From Martelella mediterranea (GTDB lineage: Bacteria; Pseudomonadota; Alphaproteobacteria; Rhizobiales; Rhizobiaceae), in contig NZ_JAINWJ010000033.1 in NCBI RefSeq assembly GCF_021021415.1, forward strand, positions 24,814-88,813: DNA of 64,000 nt, read 5' to 3'. Shown piece after piece: positions 8,815-16,780 of this stretch. Every line of letters starts with the position of its first letter. The stretch's first letter is position 1. The notes beneath the pieces were generated by a model. The model worked only from the letters and a program-made list of their open reading frames with translations. It searched no databases and was not told the origin of the DNA. Position numbers and translations under genes: made by a program.

Positions 8815-9789
8815 TTACGAGAAAAGAATGGTCGAAAGCCTGCGGCGGGCGGCGATCGTCGCCGGATCCTTCGGCCCCCAGGCCTCGAAAAACGCGATCA
8901 ACTGGCGGCGCGCGCCATCATCGTCGAATTCGCGGTCCCGGCGCATGATGATCAGAAGCTGCTCGGCAGCCGCCTCGCGCTTGCCTTCGGCATTCAGCAC
9001 CTTGGCGAGCTTCATGCGGGCCTCATGATCGTCCGGGTTCTGGGCCAAAGCATGTTCGAGGGCCGACGGGTCGCCGAACTTGCGCGCCTCCTCGATCTGC
9101 TCGATCTTGGTGACGAGCGCCTTGATGGCGTCATCCTCGCGCAGTTCCTCCGGCACCTGTTCCAGCACCTGGCGGGCGCGATCGAGCTGGCCGGCGGCCA
9201 CCATGCAGCGCCCTATCCCGGCAAGCGCCTTCGGGTTTTCCGGGTCGGCCTGCATCACCGCGGCGAAAAGCTGGCCGGCCTCCTGCAGCTTGCCATCCGC
9301 GAGCATCTGCTCGGCCTGGTCCAGCGCCTCGGCGATCTCGGCCTTGCGGTCCTGTTCGGACGGGCTGTTCTGGGAAAGCTTGGCGATGAACTCATTGACC
9401 TGGCTTTCCGGCACCGCGCCCATGAAGCCATCCACCGGCTGGCCCGCGGAAAACGCGATGACGGCGGGGATCGACTGAATGCCGAGCTGGCCTGCGATCG
9501 ACGGGTGCTCGTCGATATTCATCTTCACCAGCTTGACCTTGCCGCCGGCGGCATTCACCGCCTTTTCCAGCACGGGACCGAGCTGCTTGCACGGGCCGCA
9601 CCAGGGCGCCCAGAAATCCACCAGCACCGGTTGGGCCTTCGATTCCTCGATCACATCCTTGCCGAATGCGGCGGTGGTCGTGTCCTTGATCAGCCCGCCG
9701 GGCGGCGTTGCGCCATTGACGGCGCCATCGGCCGAAACATTCATCTGGCCGCCGAAGGAACCGCCATAGGGGTTGTCAAATCCGCTCAT
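8815..9789 (-). CDS. Thioredoxin-domain co-chaperone (CnoX/YbbN type)
   Basis: A 324-residue cytoplasmic protein. Residues about 35–145 form a thioredoxin fold with active site WCGPC (Cys 64 and 67). The remainder is helical with TPR-like repeats (EAGQLFAAVMQADPENPKALAGIGRC and a second set near LEHALAQNPDDHEARMKLAKVL). This layout matches YbbN/CnoX, which protects clients from oxidation and hands them to chaperonin. Unlike E. coli CnoX, which has SxxC, the full CxxC is present, so redox activity is expected. ATG 9789 follows GGAGAGAG; the GTG one codon earlier is less likely. Confidence 0.92.
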   Translation of the reverse strand: MSGFDNPYGGSFGGQMNVSADGAVNGATPPGGLIKDTTTAAFGKDVIEESKAQPVLVDFWAPWCGPCKQLGPVLEKAVNAAGGKVKLVKMNIDEHPSIAGQLGIQSIPAVIAFSAGQPVDGFMGAVPESQVNEFIAKLSQNSPSEQDRKAEIAEALDQAEQMLADGKLQEAGQLFAAVMQADPENPKALAGIGRCMVAAGQLDRARQVLEQVPEELREDDAIKALVTKIEQIEEARKFGDPSALEHALAQNPDDHEARMKLAKVLNAEGKREAAAEQLLIIMRRDREFDDDGARRQLIAFFEAWGPKDPATIAARRRLSTILFS

Positions 9790-9844
9790 CACTCTCTCCG
9801 TATGGCCTTTAAGGCCCCGTCTCTGTTGGATTTAAGATCGTGTG

Positions 9845-10342
9845 TCACACCGTTACTTTCAAGACAACCGGCTCGTGCCCGGTTGCCCTGATGAAGCTTA
9901 ACAGATCATCGCGCCCGATCGAGGTCGTGGCGGTGTTGCGCAAGGGGTGGCAGTTGATGATCTCGTTCTCCATCAGGCTCTCATCGAGAATGAACGTGAC
10001 CTGACCTTCATCATCATTGATGGCGCCGAGCGCCGTCACCGAGCCGGGCTCGACCCCGAGATAATCCATCAACGCGTCCGGCTTGCCGAATGAGACCCGT
10101 CCCGACGCCCCGATCAGCGTATGCACCGTCTTCAGGTCGACGGTTGCGTATTCTTCCACCGTCAGCAGGAAATAGCGGCTCTTCTTGTCCTTCACGAACA
10201 GGTTCTTGGTGTGGCCGCCGGGTATCTTTTCGCGCAGGTCATCGCCTTCGGCCACGGTGAACACCGGCCGATGCTCGTGATTCTGGTAGGAGATACCGAG
10301 TCCGTCGAGAAAGGCGAACACGTCGTCGGAGGTCTTGGTCAT
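9845..10342 (-). CDS. Prolyl-tRNA deacylase (YbaK/ProX family)
   Basis: A 165-residue stand-alone editing protein that removes wrongly attached alanine (or cysteine) from tRNA-Pro. The family pattern is seen in KNLFVKDKKSRYFLL, which carries the conserved Lys, and in GASGRVSFGKPDALMDYLGVEPGSVTALGAINDDEG, here given as the landmark GVEPGSVTALG. The length is typical of the PrdX/ProX group. It is the first gene of the minus-strand run that continues with the thioredoxin/TPR gene after a 55-base gap. Family call firm; the exact mischarged substrate is inferred. Confidence 0.92.
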   Translation of the reverse strand: MTKTSDDVFAFLDGLGISYQNHEHRPVFTVAEGDDLREKIPGGHTKNLFVKDKKSRYFLLTVEEYATVDLKTVHTLIGASGRVSFGKPDALMDYLGVEPGSVTALGAINDDEGQVTFILDESLMENEIINCHPLRNTATTSIGRDDLLSFIRATGHEPVVLKVTV

Positions 10343-10693
10343 CAGGGCCGTTCCGGTTTCGAATTGACGCCTGTTTCAACACCAATCGTCGGCCAATGCA
10401 ACTCTGTCGCACGGGTTGACGCGGCAATGGCCGCCGCATCAATGGCCCGGCATCCCGACTTGCCCGCCTTCCCCGCTTCATTCCGCAGGCGCCGATGCTC
10501 TTTGCCAATGTTCGCAGGCGTATCGCTATTCGGCTAAAATACTGAAATACAGACCTTTTGCCGACCGAGCAAAAAAATGCGACGTTCCCGTAATTTCTCT
10601 GTTGCATTTGAAATCCGCTTGGGCCATATACGCCTTCGTCGTCGCCGAGACGACATATCCGGCCTCAGACCTACCCCCGGCCGGGTTTTATGA
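10343..10693. other. Intergenic stretch with no gene found
   Basis: About 350 bases between the divergent prolyl-tRNA editing gene and tRNA-Gly. Open frames here are short, have no Shine-Dalgarno sequence and read as random Ala/Arg/Pro-rich protein. Base composition drops towards AT around 10,530–10,620, which is where promoters for the tRNA would lie, but I see no clean -35/-10 pair at normal spacing. Confidence 0.5.
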
Positions 10694-10768
10694 GCGGGTG
10701 TAGCTCAGGGGTAGAGCACAACCTTGCCAAGGTTGGGGTCGAGGGTTCGAATCCCTTCGCCCGCTCCA
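10694..10768 (+). tRNA. tRNA-Gly (anticodon GCC)
   Basis: A complete cloverleaf can be folded. The acceptor arm GCGGGTG pairs with CGCCCGC with one G·T pair, and the D arm is GCTC…GAGC. The anticodon stem CAACC/GGTTG encloses the loop TTGCCAA, giving anticodon GCC, and the T arm contains GGGTTCGAATCCC. The discriminator base is T, and CCA is encoded at 10766–10768. It decodes GGC/GGU glycine codons. The gene stands alone between two intergenic stretches. Confidence 0.97.
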
Positions 10769-10791
10769 GTTTTCCAAACAGATACAAGACA

Positions 10792-10962
10792 CTAGAGCTC
10801 GTGAACGCCGTCAGGCCTGGCACTATTGGCGATGTTCAGCCATGTCGCCCAGCCGCCCTGAGCCAGCGCAAGGCCGGCACGCCGAAGGAAGTCGGCAAGT
10901 GGCTCTGTCAGCATCTTGCTGTCCGCCTCTCGCGATAGGTGCATCGGCCAGCCCTTGGCCAT
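10792..10962 (-). CDS. Small hypothetical protein, divergent from sciP
   Basis: A 56-residue reading frame whose ATG is preceded by GAGGGAG with 6-base spacing, a strong Shine-Dalgarno. The product is amphipathic in its middle (EPLADFLRRAGLALAQGGWATWL) and has no membrane segment. No family is recognised. It lies between tRNA-Gly and the CtrA-box-like site upstream of sciP. Support is the ribosome site and sensible composition only, so it may not be a real gene. Confidence 0.4.
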   Translation of the reverse strand: MAKGWPMHLSREADSKMLTEPLADFLRRAGLALAQGGWATWLNIANSARPDGVHEL

Positions 10963-11033
10963 GCAGTCTCCCTCGTCCCAACATCGCCCGCCCAAAAGCC
11001 AAAAAAGCTGGTTACCAGAGCGTTACACTTGCC

Positions 11034-11048
11034 TTAGGCAAATTTTAA
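11034..11048. promoter_or_regulatory. CtrA-box-like site upstream of sciP
   Basis: TTAG, seven bases, TTAA. This matches the CtrA recognition pattern TTAA-N7-TTAA with one mismatch and exact spacing. It lies 52 bases before the sciP start codon, in an AT-rich patch. In Caulobacter, sciP is transcribed under CtrA control and SciP then blocks CtrA activation, so a site here fits the known loop. Binding is inferred from sequence. Confidence 0.5.
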
Positions 11049-11099
11049 AAGTGTGGCGCTAGGTTGTGAGCGTAGGTTGTGAGTTTTGTAGAGAGTACG

Positions 11100-11375
11100 A
11101 TGACCGAGCTAGCCCGCGTTCGCGCAAAATATGTCATAGGTCCCGACGGCAGTCCGCTGACCGTTGCCGACCTGCCCCCTTCCAATACGCGGCGCTGGGT
11201 GATCCGGCGCAAGGCGGAAGTCGTGGCGGCCGTGCGCGGCGGCCTGCTGAGCCTGGAAGAGGCGTGCGAGCGATACTGCCTGACGGTGGAGGAATTTCTC
11301 TCCTGGCAGGCATCGATCGACGATCACGGCCTTGCCGGCCTGCGCACGACGCGGATCCAGCAATATCGCAACTGA
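11100..11375 (+). CDS. sciP: CtrA inhibitor protein SciP (DUF1153)
   Basis: A 91-residue protein nearly superposable in pattern on Caulobacter SciP: KYVIGPDGSPLTVADLPP, RRWVIRRKAEVVAAVRGG, then a helix-turn-helix region and the conserved end GLRTTRIQQYR. SciP binds CtrA in G1-type cells and stops it recruiting RNA polymerase. ATG 11100 is chosen because the family begins close to it; the start listed by frame alone (11079) would add seven residues. It is about 1.1 kb from ctrA, with fliJ between on the other strand. High confidence. Confidence 0.94.
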   Translation: MTELARVRAKYVIGPDGSPLTVADLPPSNTRRWVIRRKAEVVAAVRGGLLSLEEACERYCLTVEEFLSWQASIDDHGLAGLRTTRIQQYRN

Positions 11376-11663
11376 CCGGCGCGGCATCGCGCCGCGGGTA
11401 GCGGCTGGCGCCGGACGAGCCGCGCGTCTCTTTTCGGTCCATCTCATCGAAGGCGTTTTTGACGCGGCAGGGCAGGAGTGTCGCCGCATCAATGTCGGCT
11501 TTTAACCGAGATCGGCCAGGCCGCGAGCGAAAGAGCGGAGACCGGTCATCCGCGAAGCCGATCCTGCAAAGAACGACGCCGCCGCCGCCCGACTTCGGCC
11601 CCCGCGGCTTTCTGCGAAAGCCCTCCGAGACCCAACGATACCAATCACGCCCGTCTTTCCCAC

Positions 11664-11702
11664 AAAAACCAAAGGCCGCATCATCACGATGCGGCCTTTG
11701 GT
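11664..11702 (-). terminator. Intrinsic terminator after fliJ
   Basis: A perfect 15-base stem (11668–11682 with 11688–11702) closes the five-base loop ATCAC. Read on the minus strand it is followed by five T residues, the classic form of a factor-independent terminator. It lies 27 bases past the fliJ stop codon. The rest of the stretch 11376–11663 after sciP holds only a weak GC hairpin at 11377–11394 and no credible gene. Confidence 0.9.
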
Positions 11703-11728
11703 GTTAACGGTTCCCCTCGGCTTAGCCC

Positions 11729-12079
11729 TCAGGCGCGCTTGCGGCCCGCGGCATCGCGCTCCTCGAGGGCGGCGGCGCGCTCATAGTCCATTTCCATCTC
11801 GGCGAGCTCGGCTTCGGCCTTGTCGCGCTGCTCGCGCAGGTCGGCCACCGAGACCGCCAGATTGTCGGCTCGCTGGCGCGCCGATTTGGCGAATGTCGAA
11901 TATGCGAAATGGCCGGGGTCGGTGATCCCGGATTTCTTTTCCTCGGCGGCGATCTGCTGCATCAGTTCGCCGGACATGCGGGCGAATTCATCCATCATGA
12001 GTTGCAGTTGCTGCAACTGCCGCTTCTTTTCCTTTACCTGAAACGCCTTCAGACGCAACAGACTGTTTCGTGCCTTCAT
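11729..12079 (-). CDS. fliJ: FliJ-like flagellar export protein
   Basis: A 116-residue protein made almost wholly of charged heptad-type helix (KAFQVKEKKRQLQQLQLMMDEF at the start, ADLREQRDKAEAELAEMEMDYERA near the end), so a long coiled coil. It matches the FliJ-like protein encoded beside ctrA in rhizobia. FliJ is a soluble part of the flagellar type III export apparatus that helps the export ATPase. The ATG at 12079 has a GGGGAG ribosome site at 8-base spacing; the TTG at 12085 does not. No other flagellar gene is nearby, so the motility role rests on family resemblance. Confidence 0.8.
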   Translation of the reverse strand: MKARNSLLRLKAFQVKEKKRQLQQLQLMMDEFARMSGELMQQIAAEEKKSGITDPGHFAYSTFAKSARQRADNLAVSVADLREQRDKAEAELAEMEMDYERAAALEERDAAGRKRA

Positions 12080-12134
12080 ACGCAAAACTCCCCGGCTGAC
12101 GAACGCATAGCGGATCGGTCCCCCCTCGGTTTCT

Positions 12135-12442
12135 GATTCGCGCCAAAAATGATTAACGAAATCGAAATCGCGGTAACCTTTCGTTTACAGTCATGTCCGA
12201 TCATAGCCGGCAGGGCTTAAGGGTCGGTAAACCGCATCATCGGATTCAAACAAAAACTAGCGAGTCAGATGAGTCACTTAGCGGTTTTGGTTAATCTTTT
12301 TTATCGGCTTTTGAGATGAAAAAAGTACAATGAAATCAATGTCATTCTAATGTTCATTAATATCTTCTGGCTGTCTTGCCAAAAAGAATCAGAATTTGTT
12401 AACCATTAGATGGCAGCTTCCAAATCAGGTCATCACTGAGTC
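12135..12442. promoter_or_regulatory. ctrA upstream region: six GANTC methylation sites
   Basis: The 420-base gap between fliJ and ctrA is AT-rich and holds GANTC, the target of the cell-cycle methyltransferase CcrM, at 12135, 12243, 12262, 12271, 12386 and 12438. Chance would give about one site in 256 bases, fewer in GC-rich DNA. In Caulobacter the ctrA P1 promoter is shut off by full methylation of a GANTC site, so this cluster is likely to tie ctrA transcription to replication. Promoter start points are not resolved here. Confidence 0.6.
12399..12406 (+). promoter_or_regulatory. CtrA box TTAACCAT upstream of ctrA
   Basis: An exact TTAACCAT lies 94 bases before the ctrA start; this is the 8-base CtrA consensus in rhizobia. 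A near copy on the other strand (TTGGTTAA, 12287–12294) lies further upstream. Together they suggest autoregulation of ctrA, as known in Caulobacter, Sinorhizobium and Brucella. Inferred from sequence match. Confidence 0.6.
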
Positions 12443-12499
12443 CGTATCGCGTCGGGGGCGACAACAGACCTTTCATAGCGGCGGTTCAAGGGGAAAGAC

Positions 12500-13198
12500 A
12501 TGCGGGTTCTTTTAATCGAAGACGACGGCGCCACAGCACAAAGCATCGAGCTGATGCTGAAGAGCGAAAACTTCAACGTGTACACCACGGATCTGGGCGA
12601 GGAAGGCGTCGACCTCGGCAAGATCTACGATTACGACATCATCCTTCTCGATCTCAACCTGCCGGATATGTCCGGCTATGAAGTGCTCAAGGCGCTTCGG
12701 GTTTCGAAGATCGCAACGCCAATCCTCATTCTCTCGGGCATGTCCGGCACGGACGACAAGGTGCGCGGCTTCGGCTCCGGCGCCGACGACTATCTGACGA
12801 AGCCCTTCCACAAGGAAGAGCTGGTCGCCCGCATCCACGCCATCGTGCGCCGCTCCAAGGGCCATGCGCAGTCGATCATTTCCACCGGCGATCTGGCCGT
12901 CAATGTCGATGCCAAGACCGTGGAAGTCGCGGGCCAGCGGGTTCATCTGACCGGCAAGGAATACCAGATGCTCGAGCTGCTCTCGCTGCGCAAGGGCACG
13001 ACGCTGACCAAGGAAATGTTCCTCAACCATCTTTATGGCGGCATGGACGAGCCGGAACTGAAGATCATCGACGTCTTCATCTGCAAGCTCCGAAAGAAGC
13101 TCGCCAACGCTGCCGGCGGCACCAATTTCATCGAGACGGTCTGGGGCCGCGGCTATGTGCTGCGCGAACAGGAGCAGCAGGAAATGAAACGCGCCTGA
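12500..13198 (+). CDS. ctrA: Cell-cycle response regulator CtrA
   Basis: A 232-residue OmpR-family regulator. The receiver domain (1–118) has the acid pocket EDD near residue 8, phospho-acceptor Asp 51 ([16 protein letters not shown]) and Lys in the TKPF segment. The winged-helix domain (about 125–225) carries [25 protein letters not shown] and the CKLRKKL recognition region. CtrA controls division, motility and replication genes across alphaproteobacteria and is phosphorylated by CckA through ChpT, which is encoded 4.7 kb downstream. It starts at ATG 12500 after GGGGAAAG. Its own upstream region holds CtrA and GANTC sites. Confidence 0.98.
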   Translation: MRVLLIEDDGATAQSIELMLKSENFNVYTTDLGEEGVDLGKIYDYDIILLDLNLPDMSGYEVLKALRVSKIATPILILSGMSGTDDKVRGFGSGADDYLTKPFHKEELVARIHAIVRRSKGHAQSIISTGDLAVNVDAKTVEVAGQRVHLTGKEYQMLELLSLRKGTTLTKEMFLNHLYGGMDEPELKIIDVFICKLRKKLANAAGGTNFIETVWGRGYVLREQEQQEMKRA

Positions 13199-13223
13199 CG
13201 CGATTCACAAGGCTGAAGAAAGC

Positions 13224-13248
13224 GCGGCGCCCCGGCGCCGCTTTTTTT
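13224..13248 (+). terminator. Intrinsic terminator after ctrA
   Basis: GCGGCGCC, a two-base loop and GGCGCCGC form a perfect 8-base stem followed by seven T residues, 26 bases past the ctrA stop. This is a strong factor-independent terminator and implies that ctrA is transcribed alone. Confidence 0.92.
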
Positions 13249-13310
13249 GTTGAAACCGCTTTTCCTTAACCTTTGCCCCAAAGGACTTCGCAAGCAGCAA
13301 CGAGGACGAC

Positions 13311-13345
13311 AAAAAGCCGCGGCAGGGATGCTCCCACCGCGGCTT
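13311..13345 (-). terminator. Intrinsic terminator after rpoH
   Basis: On the minus strand AAGCCGCGG (complement of 13337–13345), a 14-base loop and CCGCGGCTT form a 9-base stem that runs into a T tract (the A run at 13311–13315). It begins 31 bases past the rpoH stop codon and so ends the rpoH message. Confidence 0.85.
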
Positions 13346-13375
13346 CCTCATTCTCATTCCGTCAAATTCGGATAA

Positions 13376-14287
13376 TCAGTCGTCTGCGCCCTCGCGCACG
13401 GCGCGGACCGCCTTGGCGTTGGCGGTCACCTGCTTCTGCACAGCGTCCTGCACCTTTTCGAAGGCGCGGACCTCGATCTGGCGCACGCGCTCGCGCGAGA
13501 TGTTGAATTCGCCGGAGAGCGATTCCAGCGTTTCCGGATCTTCCGACAGGCGACGGGCCACGAAGATGCGCTTTTCGCGATCGTTCAGCACATCCATCGC
13601 TGAAGACAGCATGTCGCGGCGGTTTTCGAGTTCGTCCTGATTGACGAGCATCTCCTCCTGGCTGTCATGCTCGTCGACGAGCCAGTCCTGCCACTGCCCG
13701 GATTCGCCCTCGGTGGCGCGGATCGGCGCATTCAGTGAGGCATCGCCGCCCAGACGGCGGTTCATCGAGATCACTTCTTCCTCGCTGACATTCAGCTTGG
13801 TCGCGATTTCGGTGACCTGTTCGGGCTTGAGGTCGCCATCCTCGATCGCCTGGATCTTGCCCTTGAGGCGGCGCAGGTTGAAGAACAGCCGCTTCTGGTT
13901 GGCGGTGGTGCCCATTTTGACGAGCGACCACGAGCGCAGGATATATTCCTGGATCGAGGCCTTGATCCACCACATCGCATAGGTGGCCAGACGGAAACCC
14001 CGTTCGGGGTCGAATTTCTTGACGGCCTGCATCAGGCCCACATTGCCTTCGGAAACCACCTCGCCGATCGGAAGCCCGTAGCCGCGATAGCCCATCGCGA
14101 TCTTGGCGACGAGACGCAGATGGCTGGTGACGAGCTGATGCGCCGCATTGCGGTCGTCATGCTCCTGATACCGCTTGGCAAGCATGTATTCCTGCTGCGG
14201 CTCGAGCATGGGGAATTTGCGGATTTCTTCGAGATAACGGTTGAGACCGTTTTCTCCGGCACGGATGCTGGGAAGCGTATTGGCCAT
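13376..14287 (-). CDS. rpoH: RNA polymerase heat-shock sigma factor (sigma-32)
   Basis: A 303-residue sigma-70-family protein. It has region 2 (AYAMWWIKASIQEYILRSW, given in part), immediately followed by the RpoH box with QKRLFFNLRR, which separates sigma-32 from other sigma factors. Region 4 has a helix-turn-helix ending ISRERVRQIEVRAF. It directs transcription of chaperone and protease genes on heat stress. ATG 14287 follows an AGGGGGTG ribosome site at good spacing; an upstream start would add 8 residues. Rhizobia often have two rpoH genes, and the paralogue number is not decidable here. Confidence 0.96.
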   Translation of the reverse strand: MANTLPSIRAGENGLNRYLEEIRKFPMLEPQQEYMLAKRYQEHDDRNAAHQLVTSHLRLVAKIAMGYRGYGLPIGEVVSEGNVGLMQAVKKFDPERGFRLATYAMWWIKASIQEYILRSWSLVKMGTTANQKRLFFNLRRLKGKIQAIEDGDLKPEQVTEIATKLNVSEEEVISMNRRLGGDASLNAPIRATEGESGQWQDWLVDEHDSQEEMLVNQDELENRRDMLSSAMDVLNDREKRIFVARRLSEDPETLESLSGEFNISRERVRQIEVRAFEKVQDAVQKQVTANAKAVRAVREGADD

Positions 14288-14383
14288 GCTTTCACCCCCT
14301 TGGTGTTGCAATCCTCTTCAAATCAGCGGCGATCGGCGGGATAAACCCGCAATCCGACCATCGATTTTCTGGAGGGAAAACCC

Positions 14384-14412
14384 GATTTAAGTATGGCAGG
14401 GAGGGCTTTCAA
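14384..14412 (-). promoter_or_regulatory. rpoH: Candidate rpoH promoter
   Basis: On the minus strand TTGAAA (14407–14412), a 17-base spacer and TAAATC (14384–14389) give a plausible housekeeping-type promoter, about 97 bases before the rpoH start. The CCCTTGAA context also resembles a heat-shock -35 element, but the matching CCAT -10 is at too short a spacing. Inferred, not proven. Confidence 0.35.
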
Positions 14413-14468
14413 GGGAATGAAACCAAAAACTTTCCATTGACTGGAATGTTTTTGGTCGCTGGTATCGC

Positions 14469-15494
14469 TCAGCCCTCGAAGGCCGCGCAAAGGGCCGCCA
14501 TATCTTCGGGCAGCGGCGCTTCGAAGCGCATCTCTTCGCCGGTCGACGGGTGTTCGATCACAAGCAGCGCGGCATGGAGCGCCTGACGCGGGAAGCCGCG
14601 CACCAGCGAGGCGGCGGGCTCCTCCAGCAAATTGACCTTGGTCTTGAAGCCACCGCCATACATGTTGTCGCCGATCAGCGGGTGGCCGATATGGGCCATA
14701 TGCACGCGGATCTGATGGGTGCGGCCCGTCTCCAGCCGGCATTCGACAAGGCTTGCCAGCGCGCTGCCATCCGGCTTTTCGCCGAAACGGCGCTCGACCG
14801 TGTAATGGGTGATGGCGAAATCGGCATCGGCGCTGTCGGCCCGTTTAACGGCGCGGCGGATGCGGTCGGGCGCGCGCCCGAGCGGTGCGTCGATCGTGCC
14901 GTGCAGCATTTTTGGCCGGCCCCAGATCAGCGCCTTGTAGGCGCGCTGCAGCGGCCCGGTGCGGCCGTGATCGGCGAATTGCGCGGCAAGCGACTGATGG
15001 GCGGCGTCGTTCTTGGCCACCACCATCACGCCGGTTGTGTCCTTGTCGAGGCGGTGGACGATGCCGGGGCGCTTCACCCCGCCAATGCCCGAAAGCGTGT
15101 CGCCGCAATGGTGGATCAGCGCGTTGACCAGCGTTCCGGTCCAGTTGCCGGCGCCCGGATGCACGACGAGGCCCGCCTGCTTGTTGATGACGATGATGTC
15201 GTCGTCCTCGTGCAGGATGTCGAGGGGGATATCCTCGCCTTCCGGCTCGGCGTCTTCCGCCTCGGGCATGATCAGGCTGATGGCCTCGCCCGGCTTGACC
15301 TTGCGGCTCGGCTCGGTCGCCGGCTTGCCGTCGATCGATACAGCGCCGGCATTGATCAGCGCCTTCACGCGGGTGCGCGATACGCCGTCGCCCATTTCGC
15401 GCGCGATGAAAGCGTCCAGACGCTCTTTCGTGCCCTCGGGGACGAGAAAGTCTTTTCTATCGGCCTGGGTTTGTTTAAACGGGTCGTCTGTCAT
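14469..15494 (-). CDS. rluD: Ribosomal large-subunit pseudouridine synthase (RluD-like)
   Basis: A 341-residue RluA-family enzyme. An N-terminal S4 RNA-binding domain (about residues 20–80, SRTRVKALINAGAVSIDG) leads to the catalytic domain with HRLDKDTTG, holding the catalytic Asp, and RTHQIRVHMAHIGHPLIGD. RluD makes pseudouridines in helix 69 of 23S rRNA; the exact target here is inferred from size and the S4 domain. The start ATG 15494 is chosen over a frame-only start 57 codons earlier that would run through unrelated Ser/Arg-rich sequence and the opposite gene. Divergent from the small membrane protein gene at 15556. Confidence 0.93.
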   Translation of the reverse strand: MTDDPFKQTQADRKDFLVPEGTKERLDAFIAREMGDGVSRTRVKALINAGAVSIDGKPATEPSRKVKPGEAISLIMPEAEDAEPEGEDIPLDILHEDDDIIVINKQAGLVVHPGAGNWTGTLVNALIHHCGDTLSGIGGVKRPGIVHRLDKDTTGVMVVAKNDAAHQSLAAQFADHGRTGPLQRAYKALIWGRPKMLHGTIDAPLGRAPDRIRRAVKRADSADADFAITHYTVERRFGEKPDGSALASLVECRLETGRTHQIRVHMAHIGHPLIGDNMYGGGFKTKVNLLEEPAASLVRGFPRQALHAALLVIEHPSTGEEMRFEAPLPEDMAALCAAFEG

Positions 15495-15555
15495 CTGAAC
15501 TTTGCAAGTGCGGTTCGCGCTTGTTAAGCGAAACCGGCCCCCGGAGCAATGGACA

Positions 15556-15945
15556 ATGTCGCAACACCGCATTGAAGACGAAGAAGAAGACAAGCCGCTC
15601 GACCCTGCGGTCGAGCTGGTGCGGCGGCGGATGCTGCGCTTGCAGGTCGTCTCCGCGCTGATCATGATCGTCTCGCTGATGGCGGTGTTCGGCGCGATCC
15701 TCTACAAGGTGATGAGCCGAACGGATGAAGCGCCGGTCGCCGAGCGCGGCGGCGCGATCGTGCCCGCGGATGCGCCAAGGGCGCTGACGGCCACCCTGCC
15801 GCGCGGCTTCGAGATCGCCGATATCAGCTATGGCGACGGCCAGGCGCTGATCTACGGCACCAAGGAAAACGGCGAGCAGACGCTCTATCTCTTTGATATC
15901 AATACCGGCCGCATGGCCGCCGATGTCGAAATCCGCTTCGACTGA
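15556..15945 (+). CDS. Single-pass membrane protein of unknown function
   Basis: A 129-residue protein. A very acidic N-terminus (HRIEDEEEDKPLD) is followed by one membrane helix at about residues 30–55 and a 70-residue outer part with the pattern LPRGFEIADISYGDGQALIYG and then LYLFDINTG. The layout resembles DUF6476-type proteins of alphaproteobacteria, but I am not certain of this. ATG 15556 has GGAG 8 bases upstream. The stop codon is one base before the methyltransferase start, so the two genes are co-translated. Confidence 0.72.
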   Translation: MSQHRIEDEEEDKPLDPAVELVRRRMLRLQVVSALIMIVSLMAVFGAILYKVMSRTDEAPVAERGGAIVPADAPRALTATLPRGFEIADISYGDGQALIYGTKENGEQTLYLFDINTGRMAADVEIRFD

Positions 15946-15946
15946 G

Positions 15947-16771
15947 ATGGCCGCACCGGCATTTGCCATCACCGATCCGGACGATCCGCGGGTCGCGCCG
16001 TTCCGCGCGATCCGGGAGAAGGATCTGGTCGGGCGGCAGGGCCTGTTCATCGCCGAAGGCACGGTGGTGCTGCGGGTGCTGGCCGAGGCGGATGCCGCAA
16101 GGTTCGAAGCCGAGCGCATCCTCGTGCTGGAAAACCGGATGGCGGGCATTGCGGACGTACTGAAAAGCTATCCGGCCAGCGTGCCGGTTTTCACCTGCAA
16201 TGCTGCGGTGATGAACGCGATCGCCGGGTTCGACATGCATCGCGGGGTTCTGGCGCTGGGCCGCATTGCCGGTCGTCCCACGGCGGAAAGCCTTATCGCG
16301 ACGCTGCCTGGCGACGCGCTCGTGGTGGTCTGCATCGGCCTTTCAAACCACGACAATGCCGGCGCGATCTTCCGCAATGCGACGGCGCTTGGCGCCGATG
16401 CGGTCTTGCTCGACGAGACCTGTTGTGACCCGCTTTATCGCAAGGCGCTGCGCGTTTCGGTTGGTTCCGTGCTGAAGATGGCGTGGACACGAGACGGCAA
16501 TGGGTCGGAAATCCTGACCGCGCTGGCGCGGGCCGGCTTCGACGTCGTCGCCCTCTCGCCCTCAGGCAGCGAGGCCGTGCATCATCTTGTGCCGGGACGG
16601 CGGGTGGCGCTTGTCCTTGGGACGGAAGGCGAGGGGCTGCCGGTCGATATCATGGAGGCGTTTCGAACCGTGCGCATCCCGCAGGCACCGGGGCTCGACA
16701 GCCTCAATGTCGGCAATGCGGCCGCGATCGCGCTTTATCAGCTTGCGCTTGCGAAAGGCCGCATCGGCTAA
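15947..16771 (+). CDS. TrmH/SpoU-family RNA 2'-O-methyltransferase
   Basis: A 274-residue SPOUT enzyme expected to methylate a ribose in rRNA or tRNA using S-adenosylmethionine. An N-terminal substrate-binding part leads to the knotted domain with the three family motifs: CIGLSNHDNAGAIFRNATALGAD (motif 1, Asn and Arg), LVLGTEGEGLP (motif 2) and IPQAPGLDSLNVGNAAAIALY (motif 3), shown as landmarks. ATG 15947 is one base past the upstream stop; an earlier in-frame start would overlap that gene by 53 bases. The target RNA is not known. Confidence 0.9.
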   Translation: MAAPAFAITDPDDPRVAPFRAIREKDLVGRQGLFIAEGTVVLRVLAEADAARFEAERILVLENRMAGIADVLKSYPASVPVFTCNAAVMNAIAGFDMHRGVLALGRIAGRPTAESLIATLPGDALVVVCIGLSNHDNAGAIFRNATALGADAVLLDETCCDPLYRKALRVSVGSVLKMAWTRDGNGSEILTALARAGFDVVALSPSGSEAVHHLVPGRRVALVLGTEGEGLPVDIMEAFRTVRIPQAPGLDSLNVGNAAAIALYQLALAKGRIG

Positions 16772-16780
16772 AGCGTCGAT

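Noticed and set aside
10690..10938. An 82-codon open frame starting just before tRNA-Gly.
   Set aside because: It contains the whole tRNA gene; its first residues are just the translated tRNA.
14384..14412. A heat-shock (sigma-32) promoter for rpoH.
   Set aside because: The CCCTTGAA -35 is good but the CCAT-like -10 lies only about 10 bases away, too close; a housekeeping-type -10 fits better.
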